Assembly (NCBI RefSeq): GCF_958979055.1 | Contig: NC_084886.1 | Coordinates: 39,948,154 to 40,012,153, forward strand | Length of the DNA: 64,000 nucleotides | Source: Alnus glutinosa | Lineage: Eukaryota; Streptophyta; Magnoliopsida; Fagales; Betulaceae | Reading direction: 5' to 3' | In this document: positions 34,397-46,500 of the stretch, in pieces | Layout of the letters: each line of letters begins with the position of its first letter | How positions within the stretch are numbered: the stretch's first letter is position 1 | Program-made: the position numbers and the translations under genes | The notes under the pieces: model-generated | Database searches by the model: none | What the model was told of the DNA's origin: nothing | Seen by the model: only the letters and a program-made list of their open reading frames with translations

Positions 34397-34901
34397 TGCA
34401 AGAAATTACATATGTGTCCCTTAGACACATTTAATTCATTGTAACGGTTGGAATTTAAATAATTATCATAACGGTAATTATTTAATTTATTGTAACGGTT
34501 GGAATTTAAATAATTATCATAACGGTAATTATTTAATATAAGGATTGAATATGATTTATTCCACATTAAGTTATATGAAATCGTAACGGTTTAAAACGGT
34601 TTTTATATTAAATTTTTTGATTTATTCTCCTTGATGGGAGGAGAATAATCAACTATCTATTGATGATGAGGGTCCCTAGCCTACCTATATATAGAGCCCT
34701 GTGTATCCATCTATTGGCACACTCATAGGCATAGGCCAGAAGAACTCTCTGAATTTTGTTTTTACAGATTTTGGTGTTGTAGAAAACTTCTTCGTTCTTC
34801 GTTCTTCGTTCTTCATCAAGCTTGAACAAAATATGGTTGGAGGTATTTATAATTCCGCTGCTTATTATTTTATAGCATTTTATTTATATATTATGCTTAC
34901 A
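34397..34901 (+). repeat. Copia 5' LTR (505 bp)
   Basis: It begins TGCAAGAAATTACATATG (the partner has TGTAAG) and ends ATGCTTACA. It has a TATA-like TATATATAG near 34686 and three to four CGTTCTT units near 34792, one more than in the 3' LTR. Two near-identical blocks of about 57 bp (TGTAACGGTTGGAATTTAAA) sit side by side at 34439-34538. Confidence 0.93.
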
Positions 34902-34903
34902 TG

Positions 34904-34918
34904 TGGTATCAGAGCCAG
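34904..34918 (+). other. Copia primer-binding site, initiator Met tRNA
   Basis: TGGTATCAGAGCC starts two bases after the LTR. It is complementary to the 3' end of plant initiator methionine tRNA, the usual copia primer. Confidence 0.9.
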
Positions 34919-35271
34919 CCTCTATGCCAATTTGTTCAGCTTTTAGTTTTGGTAATTCTTTATTAGTTGAATTGTGCAAATTTCTGTGTATCTGTTTATT
35001 GATAATTTCACATATTGTTTTGGGAATTTTACATATGTGTGAAAATCTCGTAATAATTGCACATCGTAAAACATGAACACTGTAAAGCATGAAAGCATAG
35101 ATATGAATATTTTTATTGAGAAACTTGCTACACTAACATGTGGGTATTTGGGTAGGGTTTAAAACCCATACAGTTTTTGGGTTATAAAGTGGGCCGACCC
35201 GAATGGGTCAGCCCAATGAGGTTATCTGACCCAGCCCTAAAAGCCCAAACCATTTATAGTAGCCCATCAAG

Positions 35272-35317
<46 letters not shown>

Positions 35318-36194
35318 GGTTATTGTGGGGTTTAGAACTTGGGTTTCCAAGTGTAAAGGGCCTAAGGCCACTTACTAAACCATTAGGTCATGATATTTAT
35401 TATGCTATCATGTCATAAATTTATTTTGTTATGTTTATATGTTCAATATTAAAATTATTGTTTCTTTAATACTTGAACTTAGGAATATAATTAATTTTAA
35501 CTATATTGTTTAAATATAATTTGTTTGATGCCTAGACCTAAGAATAATTAACAATACCATACATGCTGGCGTGTTTACAGTAATATCCGAGAATGCAATG
35601 TCTAGAAAAGTTCTGCCTAAGGAAAGTCTTGGGATTTAAGTGTGTCCGTTGTGACCCCCCTCACTTTCCTGGGAACTCACCTGGTTGCACCTTGGAAAAT
35701 TATTGTTTACCCTATTTAGGTATTGGTTTGTTATATTCTTAGGACTTTTGTGAGCATCTATACAGTTAATAGATGTTAATGAAGTAGTAATTATTATAAT
35801 ATTTTTGAGAGAGCCACAGCATCCCAATTTTAGAATAATAATTACATCAAGGTTATACAAATGAACTTCATATAGAAAAATTAACATCGATTATGTAATT
35901 AATTCATAAACTTAATTGCTAATCCCCACAGGGAAGTTTTTATTTTTATGATTTAATTAGAATAAGATAATAAATTTAATGTTAAAAATAAAATTTCTCT
36001 TAGGCCCACAGGTACGGAGAATTTTATTTATTAATATTTAAATTTATTAGTCTTATTAATAAAGGGTAAATTTCATGCGTGATGCAACCTTTGCCCACAG
36101 GTAGGTTGAAATTTACTATTTACTATTAAATTAGCATTGGTTAATTCAAAATAAAGTTTCATAGCATTAAAATTTTTTCCTTGATTATTGCAGC
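34919..36194 (+). other. Copia leader region
   Basis: Noncoding leader between the primer site and gag, longer than usual. A part near 35120-35400 (GGGTATTTGGGTAGGGTTT, then a 36-A run at 35278-35313) looks like a small foreign insert, but its borders are not clear. I see no ORF here. Confidence 0.5.
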
Positions 36195-38117
36195 TATTTC
36201 TACTACTGCTATTCTAGAAAGTACTGTTCCAATGCTTAATGGGAACAATTTTTCTGAGTGGAAAGAAAATTTACTTTTCTATTTGGGGTGCTTAGAACTT
36301 GATTTGGCGCTCCGTGAGGACGAACCACCTGCCCTCATGGATACTAGTACGCCATTAGAAGTTACGAAGCATGAGAGGTAGGAGCGATCTAATCGCCTAA
36401 GTCTCATGTTTATGAAGTCTCACGTAACTAAGGGCATTAGGGATTCTATCCCTGAATGCAAAAAGGCAACAGAGTTCATGCGGGCTGTTGAGGAACAATT
36501 TGTAAGTTCCGATAAGGCATTATCAAGCACCCTAATGAAGAAACTCTCAAGCAAAACCTTTGACAGATCCAGAAGTGTGCGAGAGCACATTATGGAAATG
36601 AGGGACATGGCAGCTCAATTGAAGTCCCTAGAGATTGATATTTCTGATTCCTTCTTAGTTCATTTCATCTTGAACTCACTCCCGACTGAGTACTCTCCTT
36701 TTAAGATGTCCTATAACACATATAAGGATAAATGGTCAGTAAATGAACTTCTGACTATGTGTGTTCAGGAGGAGGAAAGGCTAAAGCAGGAGAAACCACA
36801 GAGTGTTCACTTTGTGGCTACTCATGATAAGGGAAAGAGTAAAAGAGGCAAAAGTGCCCCGCATCTCAAGAAAGATAACAAGTTGTCAATCAAGAAAAAT
36901 GACAATAAGGATACTTGTTTCTTCTGCAAGAAAGGGGGGCATATGAAGAAGGATTGCCAAAAGTACAAAAGATGGCTTGAAAAGAAAGGTAATATCATAT
37001 CTCTAGTATGTCATGAATCTTTTTTTGTTGAGACTCCTTGTAATACATGGTGGATTGATTCTGGTTCTACAATCCATATTGTTAATACAATGCAGGGTTT
37101 TCTCAACACAAGGAAACCGGCAAGCAATGAGCAACGGGTCTATTCCGGAAATAAGTTGTTTTCTCATGTGGAAGCGGTCGGGACATTTAGATTAATTTTG
37201 AAAACTGGTTATATTTTAGATTTGGAAAATGTATTTTTTATTCCATGTTTCTCTAGAAACTTAATTTCGGTTTCTAAACTGGATGTTATTGGTTTTAGTT
37301 TTTGGTTTATAAACTCTACCTTTAGTATTTTTAAAGGTGAAAATTTTATTGGTGGTGGAACCAAAATTGATGGTTTATTCAAAATTGATCTAGATCCCGA
37401 CTTTGAAAACAATCATTTATCATTGCATTCTAGTGTTGGCATAAAGAGGAGCCTTGTGAATGAAAACTCCGCTTTGTTATGGCACAGGAGATTGGGACAT
37501 ATCTCCATAGAGAGAATCAAAAGATTAGTAAATGATGGAGTCTTAAAAACTCTTGATTTTACTGATTTTGGTACTTGTGTGGATTGCATAAAGGGAAAGC
37601 AAACCAACGAGACCACTAAAGGTGCCAGAAGGAGTTCTGAGATTCTTGAAATCATACATACAGATATCTGTGGACCTTTTCCTACTCCCTGCCTAAATGG
37701 TCAAAGATATTTTATATCTTTTATTGATGACCATACACGGTACATGTATCTCTACTTTCTAAATGATAAGGCTGAAGCACTCAATGCTTTCAAGACCTAT
37801 AAGGTAGAAGTAGAGAAACAAAAGGACAAGAAAATCAAGATCGTGAGATCTGATAGAGGCGGAGAGTACTATGGAAGGTACACAGAAAAGGGACAAATGA
37901 TAGGTCCATTTGCGCAATTTCTTGAAGAAGAAGGCATTGTTACTCAATACACAATGCCTGGCACACCACAACAAAATGGTGTTGCAGAAAGAAGAAATCG
38001 CACACTTATGGACATGGTAAGGAGCATGCTCAGTAATTCTGAGTTACCTTTATTTCTATGGAGTGAAGCCTTAAAAACTGCTGTGTATGTATTAAACCGG
38101 GTACCATCTAAGGCTGT
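36195..38117 (+). pseudogene. Copia gag-protease-integrase (first part of polyprotein)
   Basis: The gag region includes NGNNFSEWKENLLFYLG (about 36238) and a CCHC knuckle CFFCKKGGHMKKDC (about 36919-36960). Protease shows WWIDSGS (about 37049). Integrase shows the HHCC region (LWHRRLGHISIERIK to CVDCIKGK), then HTDICGPF, SDRGGEYYG and NGVAERRNRT carrying the catalytic acidic residues. A TAG at 36379-36381, where a Trp would fit, stops gag after about 60 codons. No ATG starts the frame; the place where one is expected (about 36195) reads ATT. The frame is cut after PSKAV by the gypsy insertion at 38118. Confidence 0.9.
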
Positions 38118-39881
38118 TGATAAGCGTTGAATGTTTAAATTCAAAGCCCCTTAATTTACATATGTTAAACCCTAGTTTGTGTTGTTAAATAACGTGTTAG
38201 TATGTTTTAGTGTTTCATCTCTTTTTTAGGTCTTAATTGAAAAACAAGAAAAAATCAACAAGTGAAGCCTAATGAAGATATGTGAAGATCAAGTGTTCCT
38301 GCCTAGAAGAGAAAAATCGATCAAGTATATTCGATCGATCGACATTTCCTTGAGAAAATAAATCGATCGATCTACATTCGATCGATCGAAATCTCCAAGG
38401 CAAAAGAAGTCGATCGATCGACTTGGGATATTTCAGAAAGATCTGCAGATGTCGGCAGCTTTTTGTGTGGCTCAAATTCATCCTCAAGTTGTGCGGTTCT
38501 AATCAAAAGTTGTCACCATCATTTTGTGCGGTTGAGAGTGATTGTTTGAGCTTGGTTTTTCGTACCAATTCCTCCATAAATAGAGGATGGACGTGTGGGT
38601 TAATAATATAGTTAGTTTAATTGATAAATTGTATTTTGAGCTTTTGTGCATTGGAGTGATGCACTCTTTTCTTCATGTTTTCCAGAGAGCTAGTTTCAAG
38701 GTATGTTTATGCTGTAATTTAGTCTAAACTCGTTTTTATAGTAAAGTGAAGTTGGAGTTGAATTATTCAAGTGTTCTTTATAATTTCCTTATATTTCCAG
38801 CACTTCTTTCTTCTTCTTCCTTTTGTTTTTGTGTTATTTTATGTTGAAAACAATTCTGGAATCCTTAGATTCCAGAGCCCATAGCTTGTTCTTTAATGTT
38901 CTACTTAGAATTTCTTTTCTTTAAAGCTTGTTTTTGAGTATCTTTTTAGTTGTTAAAGTAGATTCAATAATTAAAGTTAGTAGTTTTTACATCTTATTAG
39001 TGTGGGTTGTAATTTTTATATCCTCTAGAGTAATGGGTTCTTCTTCTTCTATAAGAGAATTCCATAACTCCATGAGTAGCTAATTTAGTTGTAGGGTGTT
39101 GATGAACTCTCTCTAAGGGCCATGGGGTAGATTGTGTTGTTCTTGGATTTCTATACAAGTGTAATGATTACATAACCTAAGGATGGTTGTGTAATGGTGC
39201 TCATGACATAATTTATGTGAATTTGATAAACTCATGCTAGGGAACACATATCTCTCCACACTCTTTCTAGTTTAATTATTGCTTAAAGGTTTTTCCATTC
39301 TAGTGTAAGTTTAGGTGGAGATTATGTGTTGAACTAAGATGATTTATGCTTTTTCCATGAATGTGTATGCTTATTAATAGACCTTATAATCCATACTAGG
39401 AAGCATGAATCATTCAACCCTAGATTTGAGTTGAATGACTTGTGTATGAATAGATGGTTTATCATTGTCTTTAACTAAAGTAATTTCATATTGAGGTCGT
39501 CGTGTGATTGACAATCATTACGCGCTCGTATTGCATTTGTGAAAGAAATCCGAGAGGAATACAATATACCATATGCTTAAGGATTGAGTGAAATCAATGC
39601 CCTACACTTTCCTTATTCTTAGACTTTTCATTTTTACTTGTTTAGCTTAGTGTTAGAACAAAACAAATCATCTTTTTCATAATTAAATTAGGTAACGTTT
39701 TAGGTACTTCATAAATTGAACAACCTTCCAATCCTTGTGGTACGATACCCTCCCTAGTACTATACTACAAAGTCCCGTACTATTGCGAGTGATTAAAAAT
39801 ATTAAAATCCACGTAGTTGTGAAAACCAATTAAGTGTAAAACCAAATTCCTATTTTTAAATCATCGGTTGGATCGCTACCA
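38118..39881 (+). repeat. Gypsy 5' LTR (1764 bp)
   Basis: Ends TG...CA. It contains five ATCGATCGAT-type palindromes at 38320-38425, arranged as inverted pairs. It should hold the promoter, but I see no strong TATA box that I would call. Confidence 0.95.
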
Positions 39882-39886
39882 ATTTT

Positions 39887-39904
39887 TGGCGCCGTTGCCG
39901 GGGA
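39887..39904 (+). other. Gypsy primer-binding site, tRNA-Asp
   Basis: TGGCGCCGTTGCCGGGG lies five bases after the LTR. It is the reverse complement of the 3' end of plant tRNA-Asp(GTC) with CCA, a primer used by Athila elements. Confidence 0.85.
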
Positions 39905-40457
39905 TTGCAAACGGTTGTTTGTGAAGTGTTTAGGATTTTATCTAGTTTAATTCTGTTCATATTGTATATTCTGTGCATAAGCGGTTTAGGTTCTGTTTTA
40001 AACTGTTTTTGGGTTTAGACACTGCTTTGGTTCTGTTTCTGCAGAATTCGGTTTTCTGCAGAAGTACAATCGATCGATCTTTTTTTAAAACCAAAAAAAA
40101 ATCGATCGATCTATTTTTAAAACCAAAAAAATCGATCGATCGATCGACCTATCTCAGTGACATCTCAACAGCTGTTTTCAAGGCAGAAACTAATTTTCTT
40201 TTCTATTTTTGTCAATATTTCATGTTTTTTGTACAAATATCACTCTTTTAGAATTCGGTAGAGTTTGTTCTTTTGCAGAGAGAATTCGATCGTGCGATAC
40301 TTAATTCGATCGATCGAAAAATCGATCGATCCATTTTGAAGTAGATCGAGCGACTTTGGTGGAGCAACAGAAACTACTGCATCAACTGGAACTCTGCTGA
40401 AACCAGTATTTTTTCTAAGTCTTGGTCTTGTATATATTGTTTCATTTTTGTTAGTTT
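39905..40457 (+). other. Gypsy leader with GATCGAT repeats
   Basis: Noncoding. Two copies of a CGATCGATCT-T/A-AAACCAAAAA unit lie at 40069-40130, followed by ATCGATCGATCGATCGA (40130-40146), with more at 40286-40330. There is no ORF of note. Confidence 0.6.
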
Positions 40458-41543
40458 ATGTTCGGTCGACGGTCGCTATTATTGCCTATTATTCCATACG
40501 ACCTAGACCTAGAGCGGATTCCTAGACGTCGTAGATCCGAACAGAACTCACGTCGAAAAGCCCGCTCGAAAACACCTATGGCTGAAGAACAAAAGCCCGT
40601 GTTGTTGAGGGATCATTATGTTCCCACTACATACACCCCTTCTTCAAGCCTTCAGCTGCCGGACATTACGGCAGCTCATTATGAAATTAAGCCCAGCATT
40701 ATTCAAATGCTCCTATCTTTTTATGGGCTTGATAACGAGGACCCCTATAAGCATCTTGATGAATTCCTTGAGATCTGTTTAACTATGAGATTACAGAACA
40801 TTTCTGAAGATGCTTTGCGTATGCGTTTGTTTCCATTTTCTTTAAAAGATAGAGCGAAATATTGGTTGAATTCCCTAGAGACTAACTCTATCACTTCTTG
40901 GGCTCAGATGCAACACGAGTTCCTTAAGAAGTACTTTACCATAGGGAAAACAAACCAAATACTGAAAGCCATAACCGGTTTTTCACAAATAGAGGGGGAA
41001 CCTTTTCATGAAACTTGGGATAGGATGAAGGACCTTCTACGGAGGTGTCCACATCATGCTGTTCCCAAGTGGCAACTTATTCAGTGTTTCTATGATGGCT
41101 TGACAGAGCCTCATAGACAAATGGTAGATGCCTCCTGTGGGGGTACGTTTATGCTTAAAAGTGAAGATGATGCATGGATTCTGTTTGAAAACTTAGTTGA
41201 AAATTCTTTACACCATTCATCATCTGGTCGTAGGGCACCTGCGTCTAAGAACCAAAGAAGTGAGACAATTTTCGGAGTAAGCCATTCCTTAGATGTGACT
41301 ACTAAGGTAGATGCCTTATCAAGGAAATTAGATCAGATTATGGCTGCTGGTTTTGCACCTACAACTGTTTCTCACATTCCACCTCCACAGGAAGTTTGCT
41401 CATTTTGCTCTAATCCATCGTATCAGGCGAAAGATTGCTCCGTCATAGGACAATTCTCTGAAGTTCAGCATGAGCAAGTAAATGCAGCCATCTCCAGACC
41501 GGTTAATGATCCATATTCTCATTCATATAACCCGGGATGGTGA
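40458..41543 (+). pseudogene. Athila-like gag, ends at an in-frame TGA
   Basis: A 361-codon frame from ATG at 40458. The capsid part includes YGLDNEDPYKHLDEFLEI, LRMRLFPFSLKDRAKYWL and RCPHHAVPKWQLIQCFYDGL, typical of Athila-lineage gag. A degenerate CCHC-like CSFCSNPSYQAKDC lies near 41398. The frame stops at TGA 41541-41543 after NPGW, yet the family block NHPNFSW follows in the same frame. The stop therefore replaces an Arg codon, and gag and pol were one polyprotein. Confidence 0.88.
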
Positions 41544-44500
41544 AATCATCCAAATTTCTCTTGGCGAGCTCCAGGGCATCAGGGACCGACTATAGGAGTG
41601 CATAATCAGGCACACCCTTTGCCTCCTAATCAATCCTATAATCCCAATTATCGACCCCATCAGTATCAGTCAGCTGCTCCTCCTAGAAATTCTGCTTTTG
41701 AGGATAAGGTTTTAACTGCACTTGGTAACTTGGAAGCAAATACTCAATTGCTGAATTCTCATTCCCAATCGATTGCCAAGTTAGAAGGTCAAGTTGGACA
41801 GCTGGCAAATGCGTTTAATCAGAGAAAAGAAGGGAAACTTCCCTCCCAACCAATAGCCAACCCTAAGGGACAATACATGGTCGATGGGAGTGCTTCCGAC
41901 AGCACCACCCATGAGCAAGTCCAAGCGGTTACAACCTTGAGGAGTGGAAGGACAGTCAATAATCAGGTCAGGCAGAAAGACACTGAAGAAGGTGAATCCC
42001 GATCAAATCCAAAGATACCCCTTGAGAATCCAAAAGATAAGTTGAAAACCACTCCTGAGATACCTTATGAGCCTAGAGCTCCATTCCCTGAACGTCTCAA
42101 GGAGCCTCCTAGTGCTGTGAAGCAAGGAGAAAGATATCAAGAAATGATGGATATTTTTAAAAAGGTAGAAGTTAATATACCATTTCTTGATGCTATCAGA
42201 CAGATCCCACCTTATGCTAAGTTTTTAAAAGATTTGTGTACTCAAAAGCGTAAGATGAGGAAGCGTAGTCCAGAAAAAATTATTTTGACCGAGCAAGTAA
42301 GTTCTTTGATACAACATGCTGTAGCCCCCAAAGTTAAGGATCCGGGTGCTCCCACTATTTCTTGTATTATTGGAGACCATACCATTGACAAGGCACTTCT
42401 TGATTTAGGTGCAGGTGTTAATTTGTTACCTTACTCGGTCTATGAGCAATTAGGACTCGGAGAGTTGAAGCCCACGACGGTTATCTTACAACTTGCAGAC
42501 AGATCCGTAAAGAAACCTCGTGGTATAATTGAAGATGTAATCATTAGAGTGGACAGGTTCTACTTCCCAGTGGATTTCATTGTTCTTGATACAGAACCTG
42601 TCCCAGACCCCGCAAGGTTTATCCCAGTCATCCTTGGACGCCCTTTCTTAGCTACGGCTAACGCTTGCATAAATTGCAGGACAGGAGAAATGGAGATAAC
42701 CTTTGGGAACATGAAGGTAAAGTTGAACATTTTCAATGCTTTTCAGCATCCATCAGATATTAATGAGTGTTTCTTATTGGACATGATTGAAGAAACTGTT
42801 AAAGACACACTCCCCCACCTTTTGATTAAAGATCCATTGGAGGCTTGTCTATCTCACTTTGACTTTGAGGATTTTGATATTGAGCATTATGTTGGCGAAG
42901 TCAATTCATTACTTGATAATATGGCTGCAATAGACTTTCCTCCTTGGAAAGTACCAAAGGAGCCGTTACCTAGTACGTCAGGCATCCCTCCTATTCCTTC
43001 TCTGATCTCCCCACCAAAGCTTGAGCTTAAGCAGCTTCCTGCGACACTTAAGTATGCTTTCTTAGGTATAAATGATACTCTCCCAGTTATTATTGCATCT
43101 AACCTACAGGATGACCAAGAGAGTAATTTACTCGATGTTCTAAAGGAACACAAGGAAGCAATTGGTTGGAGTGTGGGAGACTTGAAAGGGATTGATCCCT
43201 CCATATGCATGCATCGTATTCATCTTAAGGATAATGTTAAGCCCTCCAGGGAGGCACAAAGGAGATTGAATCCTAATATGAAGGAAGTAGTCATGAAAGA
43301 GGTGGTGAAATTATTAGATGCGGGTATCATTTATCCCATCTCGGATAGTACATGGGTGAGTCCCATACAAGTGGTACCTAAAAAGTTTGGTATCACTGTG
43401 GTTGAGAGTTCTTCTGGTGACCTAATTCCTCAACGCATGACCACTGGATGGCATGTGTGTATCGATTATAGGAGACTCAACTCTACAACTAGGAAGGATC
43501 ATTTTCCATTGCCATTTATTGATCAGATCCTAGAACGTCTTGCAAGCCAAAGTTATTATTGTTTCCTGGATGGTTATTCGGGATATAACCAAGTGGCCGT
43601 TGATCCCAAGGATCAAGAGAAAACAACTTTTACCTGTCCCTTTGGTACCTTTGCTTATAGACGCATGCCCTTTGGATTATGTAATGCACCTGCAACATTC
43701 CAAAGGTGTATGATGTCTATCTTTTCGGATATGGTAGAAAAATTTCTTGAAGTGTTCATGGATGATTTTTCCGTTTTTGGACCTACATTTGATGAATGTC
43801 TCCATAACCTTTCACTCGTTCTTCAACGATGCAAGGAGACAAATTTGATATTAAGTTGGGAGAAGAGCCATTTTATGGTTCAAGAAGGGATTGTTCTGGG
43901 ACATATAGTGTCCAAAAGAGGTATAGAAGTAGACAAGGCAAAAGTGGAGTTGATTTCTAAACTTCCACCACCTACCACGGTTAGGCAAATACGCTCATTT
44001 CTCGGACATGCTGGCTTTTATCGTCGCTTCATCAAGGATTTTAGCAAAATTTCACGACCCTTGTGCAATCTTCTTGCCAAGGAAACTTCGTTCAACTTTG
44101 ATGAAGCATGTTTAGATGCATTCGAGACACTTCGCTCTCTTCTATCCTCAGCTCCGATTATGAAGACTCCCAATTGGTCTCTCCCTTTTGAGATTATGTG
44201 TGATGCATCCGACTATGCATTGGGTGCTGTTTTAGGTCAACGTGTGGACAAGCTCCCTCACGTGATTTATTATGCAAGTAAGACTCTTTTAGAAGCACAA
44301 GCAAATTATACCACCACAAAGAAGGAGTTACTAGCAGTTGTTTTCGCCTTGGACAAATTCCGCTCTTATCTTTTAGGGTCCAAGGTGATTGTATACTCTG
44401 ATCATGCCGCAATGAGGCATTTAATGGCCAAAAAGGAAACAAAGCCTCGTTTGATTCGATGGATACTCTTACTACAAGAGTTTGATCTAGAGATACGGGA

Positions 44501-45923
44501 CAAGAAAGGATCTGAAAATGTTGTAGCTGACCATCTTTCTCGTATATTTCTTGAGTCCTCTCTCCTCCCAGTGCATGATTCCTTTCCGGATGAGCAACTG
44601 CTTGAGATCACGCCTCAAGAAATACCATGGTATGCTGACATAGTTAATTATCTTGCTACAAGTAAGGTCCCTTCTTATTGGTCTAAGCAAGCTAAGGATC
44701 ATTTTTTCAAGCAAATCCGATCCTATTTTTGGGAGGATCCTGAACTTTTCAAGTACTGTGCTGATCAGATTATTCGCCGTTGTGTACCACAAGGTGAAAT
44801 TCATAGTATCCTCATGTTTTGCCATACTCTAGCATGTGGAGGACATTTTAGTGCGCAAAAGACTGCGGCGAAGGTTTTGCAAAGTGGATTCTTCTGGCCA
44901 TCCTTGTTTAAGGATTCTTTCAATTTTTGTAAGGTGTGTGATCGATGTCAACGCCTTGGAACAATATCCCGGAGGGACATGATGCCTCTAAACCCCATCC
45001 TAATTGTGGAAATTTTTGATGTATGGGGGATAGACTTCATGGGACCCTTCCTGCCATCTTTCGGATTTGAGTATATTTTAGTGGCGGTAGACTATGTATC
45101 AAAATGGATAGAGGCTGTGGCAACCAAAACCAATGATCATAAAGTTGTTGTGAAGTTCATTCAGACAAATATTTTTAGTAGATTTGGTATGCCTCGAGCA
45201 ATTATCAGTGACGGAGGAACACATTTTTGTAATCGATTCATAAAAACATTGCTTGTCAAATACTCTGTCACTCATAAAGTTGCCACACCCTACCATCCTC
45301 AGACAAGTGGCCAGGTGGAATTATCTAATAGGGAGATAAAGAGAATTTTAGAGAAAACGGTTCGGCCGGATCGCAAGGATTGGTCATTGCGCCTCAATGA
45401 TGCATTATGGGCCTACCGTACAGCTTTCAAGACATCGATTGGCATGTCGCCATATCGGCTTGTTTATGGCAAGGCATGCCATCTCCCTGTAGAGTTAGAG
45501 CACAAGGCTTGGTGGGCAATCAAGACCTATAATTTTGATATGAAATCTGCAGGGTCCTACAGAAGGTTACAATTGAGCGAGCTTGAAGAGCTCCGCAATG
45601 ATGCTTACGAAAGTGCCCGGATGTACAAGGAAAGAACGAAAGCATTTCATGATAAACACATCCGGCCGAAGACTTTCGTTCCAGATCAGAAGGTATGGCT
45701 TTACAATTCTAGACTTAGCCTGTTTCCTGGTAAACTCCGTTCGAGATGGGATGGGCCCTTTATAGTCACATCTATATCCCCTCACGGAGCGGTTGAGTTA
45801 AAAGATCCCAAAACTGGCCAATTTTTTAAGGTTAACGGTCAGAGATTAAAACCCTACATTCAGGGCATGGCGCATAACGAAGATGTGGAATCCGTTGATC
45901 TAACGGATCCCATCTACTTTTGA
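41544..45923 (+). CDS. Athila-like gag C-terminus and pol (PR-RT-RH-INT)
   Basis: The open frame has 1460 codons; the first ATG is at 41598 and numbering here starts there. Protease: DLGA at Asp269. Reverse transcriptase: [10 protein letters not shown] (Asp658) and FMDDF (Asp722, Asp723). RNase [15 protein letters not shown] (Asp869). Integrase: an HHCC finger (CHTLACGGH to CKVCDRC), then Asp1146 (GIDFMGPF), Asp1205 (ISDGG) and Glu1241 (GQVELSNRE), a D-D(35)-E spacing. No chromodomain follows, fitting the Athila lineage. All catalytic residues are present and no other stop is seen. The proteins copy the RNA into DNA and insert it. Only the upstream TGA prevents a full polyprotein. Confidence 0.92.
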   Translation, partial: NHPNFSWRAPGHQGPTIGVHNQAHPLPPNQSYNPNYRPHQYQSAAPPRNSAFEDKVLTALGNLEANTQLLNSHSQSIAKLEGQVGQLANAFNQRKEGKLPSQPIANPKGQYMVDGSASDSTTHEQVQAVTTLRSGRTVNNQVRQKDTEEGESRSNPKIPLENPKDKLKTTPEIPYEPRAPFPERLKEPPSAVKQGERYQEMMDIFKKVEVNIPFLDAIRQIPPYAKFLKDLCTQKRKMRKRSPEKIILTEQVSSLIQHAVAPKVKDPGAPTISCIIGDHTIDKALLDLGAGVNLLPYSVYEQLGLGELKPTTVILQLADRSVKKPRGIIEDVIIRVDRFYFPVDFIVLDTEPVPDPARFIPVILGRPFLATANACINCRTGEMEITFGNMKVKLNIFNAFQHPSDINECFLLDMIEETVKDTLPHLLIKDPLEACLSHFDFEDFDIEHYVGEVNSLLDNMAAIDFPPWKVPKEPLPSTSGIPPIPSLISPPKLELKQLPATLKYAFLGINDTLPVIIASNLQDDQESNLLDVLKEHKEAIGWSVGDLKGIDPSICMHRIHLKDNVKPSREAQRRLNPNMKEVVMKEVVKLLDAGIIYPISDSTWVSPIQVVPKKFGITVVESSSGDLIPQRMTTGWHVCIDYRRLNSTTRKDHFPLPFIDQILERLASQSYYCFLDGYSGYNQVAVDPKDQEKTTFTCPFGTFAYRRMPFGLCNAPATFQRCMMSIFSDMVEKFLEVFMDDFSVFGPTFDECLHNLSLVLQRCKETNLILSWEKSHFMVQEGIVLGHIVSKRGIEVDKAKVELISKLPPPTTVRQIRSFLGHAGFYRRFIKDFSKISRPLCNLLAKETSFNFDEACLDAFETLRSLLSSAPIMKTPNWSLPFEIMCDASDYALGAVLGQRVDKLPHVIYYASKTLLEAQANYTTTKKELLAVVFALDKFRSYLLGSKVIVYSDHAAMRHLMAKKETKPRLIRWILLLQEFDLEIRDKKGSENVVADHLSRIFLESSLLPVHDSFPDEQLLEITPQEIPWYADIVNYLATSKVPSYWSKQAKDHFFKQIRSYFWEDPELFKYCADQIIRRCVPQGEIHSILMFCHTLACGGHFSAQKTAAKVLQSGFFWPSLFKDSFNFCKVCDRCQRLGTISRRDMMPLNPILIVEIFDVWGIDFMGPFLPSFGFEYILVAVDYVSKWIEAVATKTNDHKVVVKFIQTNIFSRFGMPRAIISDGGTHFCNRFIKTLLVKYSVTHKVATPYHPQTSGQVELSNREIKRILEKTVRPDRKDWSLRLNDALWAYRTAFKTSIGMSPYRLVYGKACHLPVELEHKAWWAIKTYNFDMKSAGSYRRLQLSELEELRNDAYESARMYKERTKAFHDKHIRPKTFVPDQKVWLYNSRLSLFPGKLRSRWDGPFIVTSISPHGAVELKDPKTGQFFKVNGQRLKPYIQGMAHNEDVESVDLTDPIYF

Positions 45924-46500
45924 TACTTAGAGCTTCATCTTGTACATTATTTACCTAAGTATACTCGGTGGTACTTTTGTTTTGTTGTGCATACGTTTCA
46001 TCACCGTGTATTTTGTTTTGTTAATTTATTTTATTTTTACTGTTTTTATCTCTCTGTTTGTATTTTTTTTTTTAAAAAAAAAAGGGGAGGGGGAATTCGA
46101 TCGATCTAATTTATAAGTAGAACGATCGAATTGTCGATCGATCGAATTTATAAGTAGATCGATCGAATTGTCGATCGATCGAATTTATAAGTCGATCGAT
46201 CGACATCGCCCACTAGCCACGTGACAGGGTTTTCAAACCCCCGTGCCCTCCTCACTCACTCATTTTCTTCCTTTTTCAAAAACCACCGAGAGCACTTCTT
46301 CTTCCCTTTCGGTTCCTTCTTCCCAACTCCCCTATTTCCTCATTTCTTGTTCATTTTTCATCAAATTTTTTTTCCTCCAATCTCTTCCTCTTCCCTTTTC
46401 CTCCATTTCCCACCAATTCCAAGTCAAAAATTTTTCCTTCCTTAGCAAATTTTTTGTGGCCCACCACGTGTTTGTAAAAAGTCCTCAAGGAGCCTTTTTG
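45924..46500 (+). other. Spacer between pol and ORF3, with GATCGAT tandem repeat
   Basis: Noncoding. At 46097-46210, TCGATCGAATTTATAAGT and GATCGATCGAATTG alternate as an imperfect tandem repeat of about 44 bp with at least 2.5 copies. A T/C-rich stretch follows to 46500. Confidence 0.7.

Noticed and set aside
46243-46500. N-terminal extension of ORF3 as a signal peptide or membrane anchor
   Set aside because: It is a T/C-rich low-complexity stretch that yields Phe/Ser/Pro by composition; the conserved protein starts at the later ATG.
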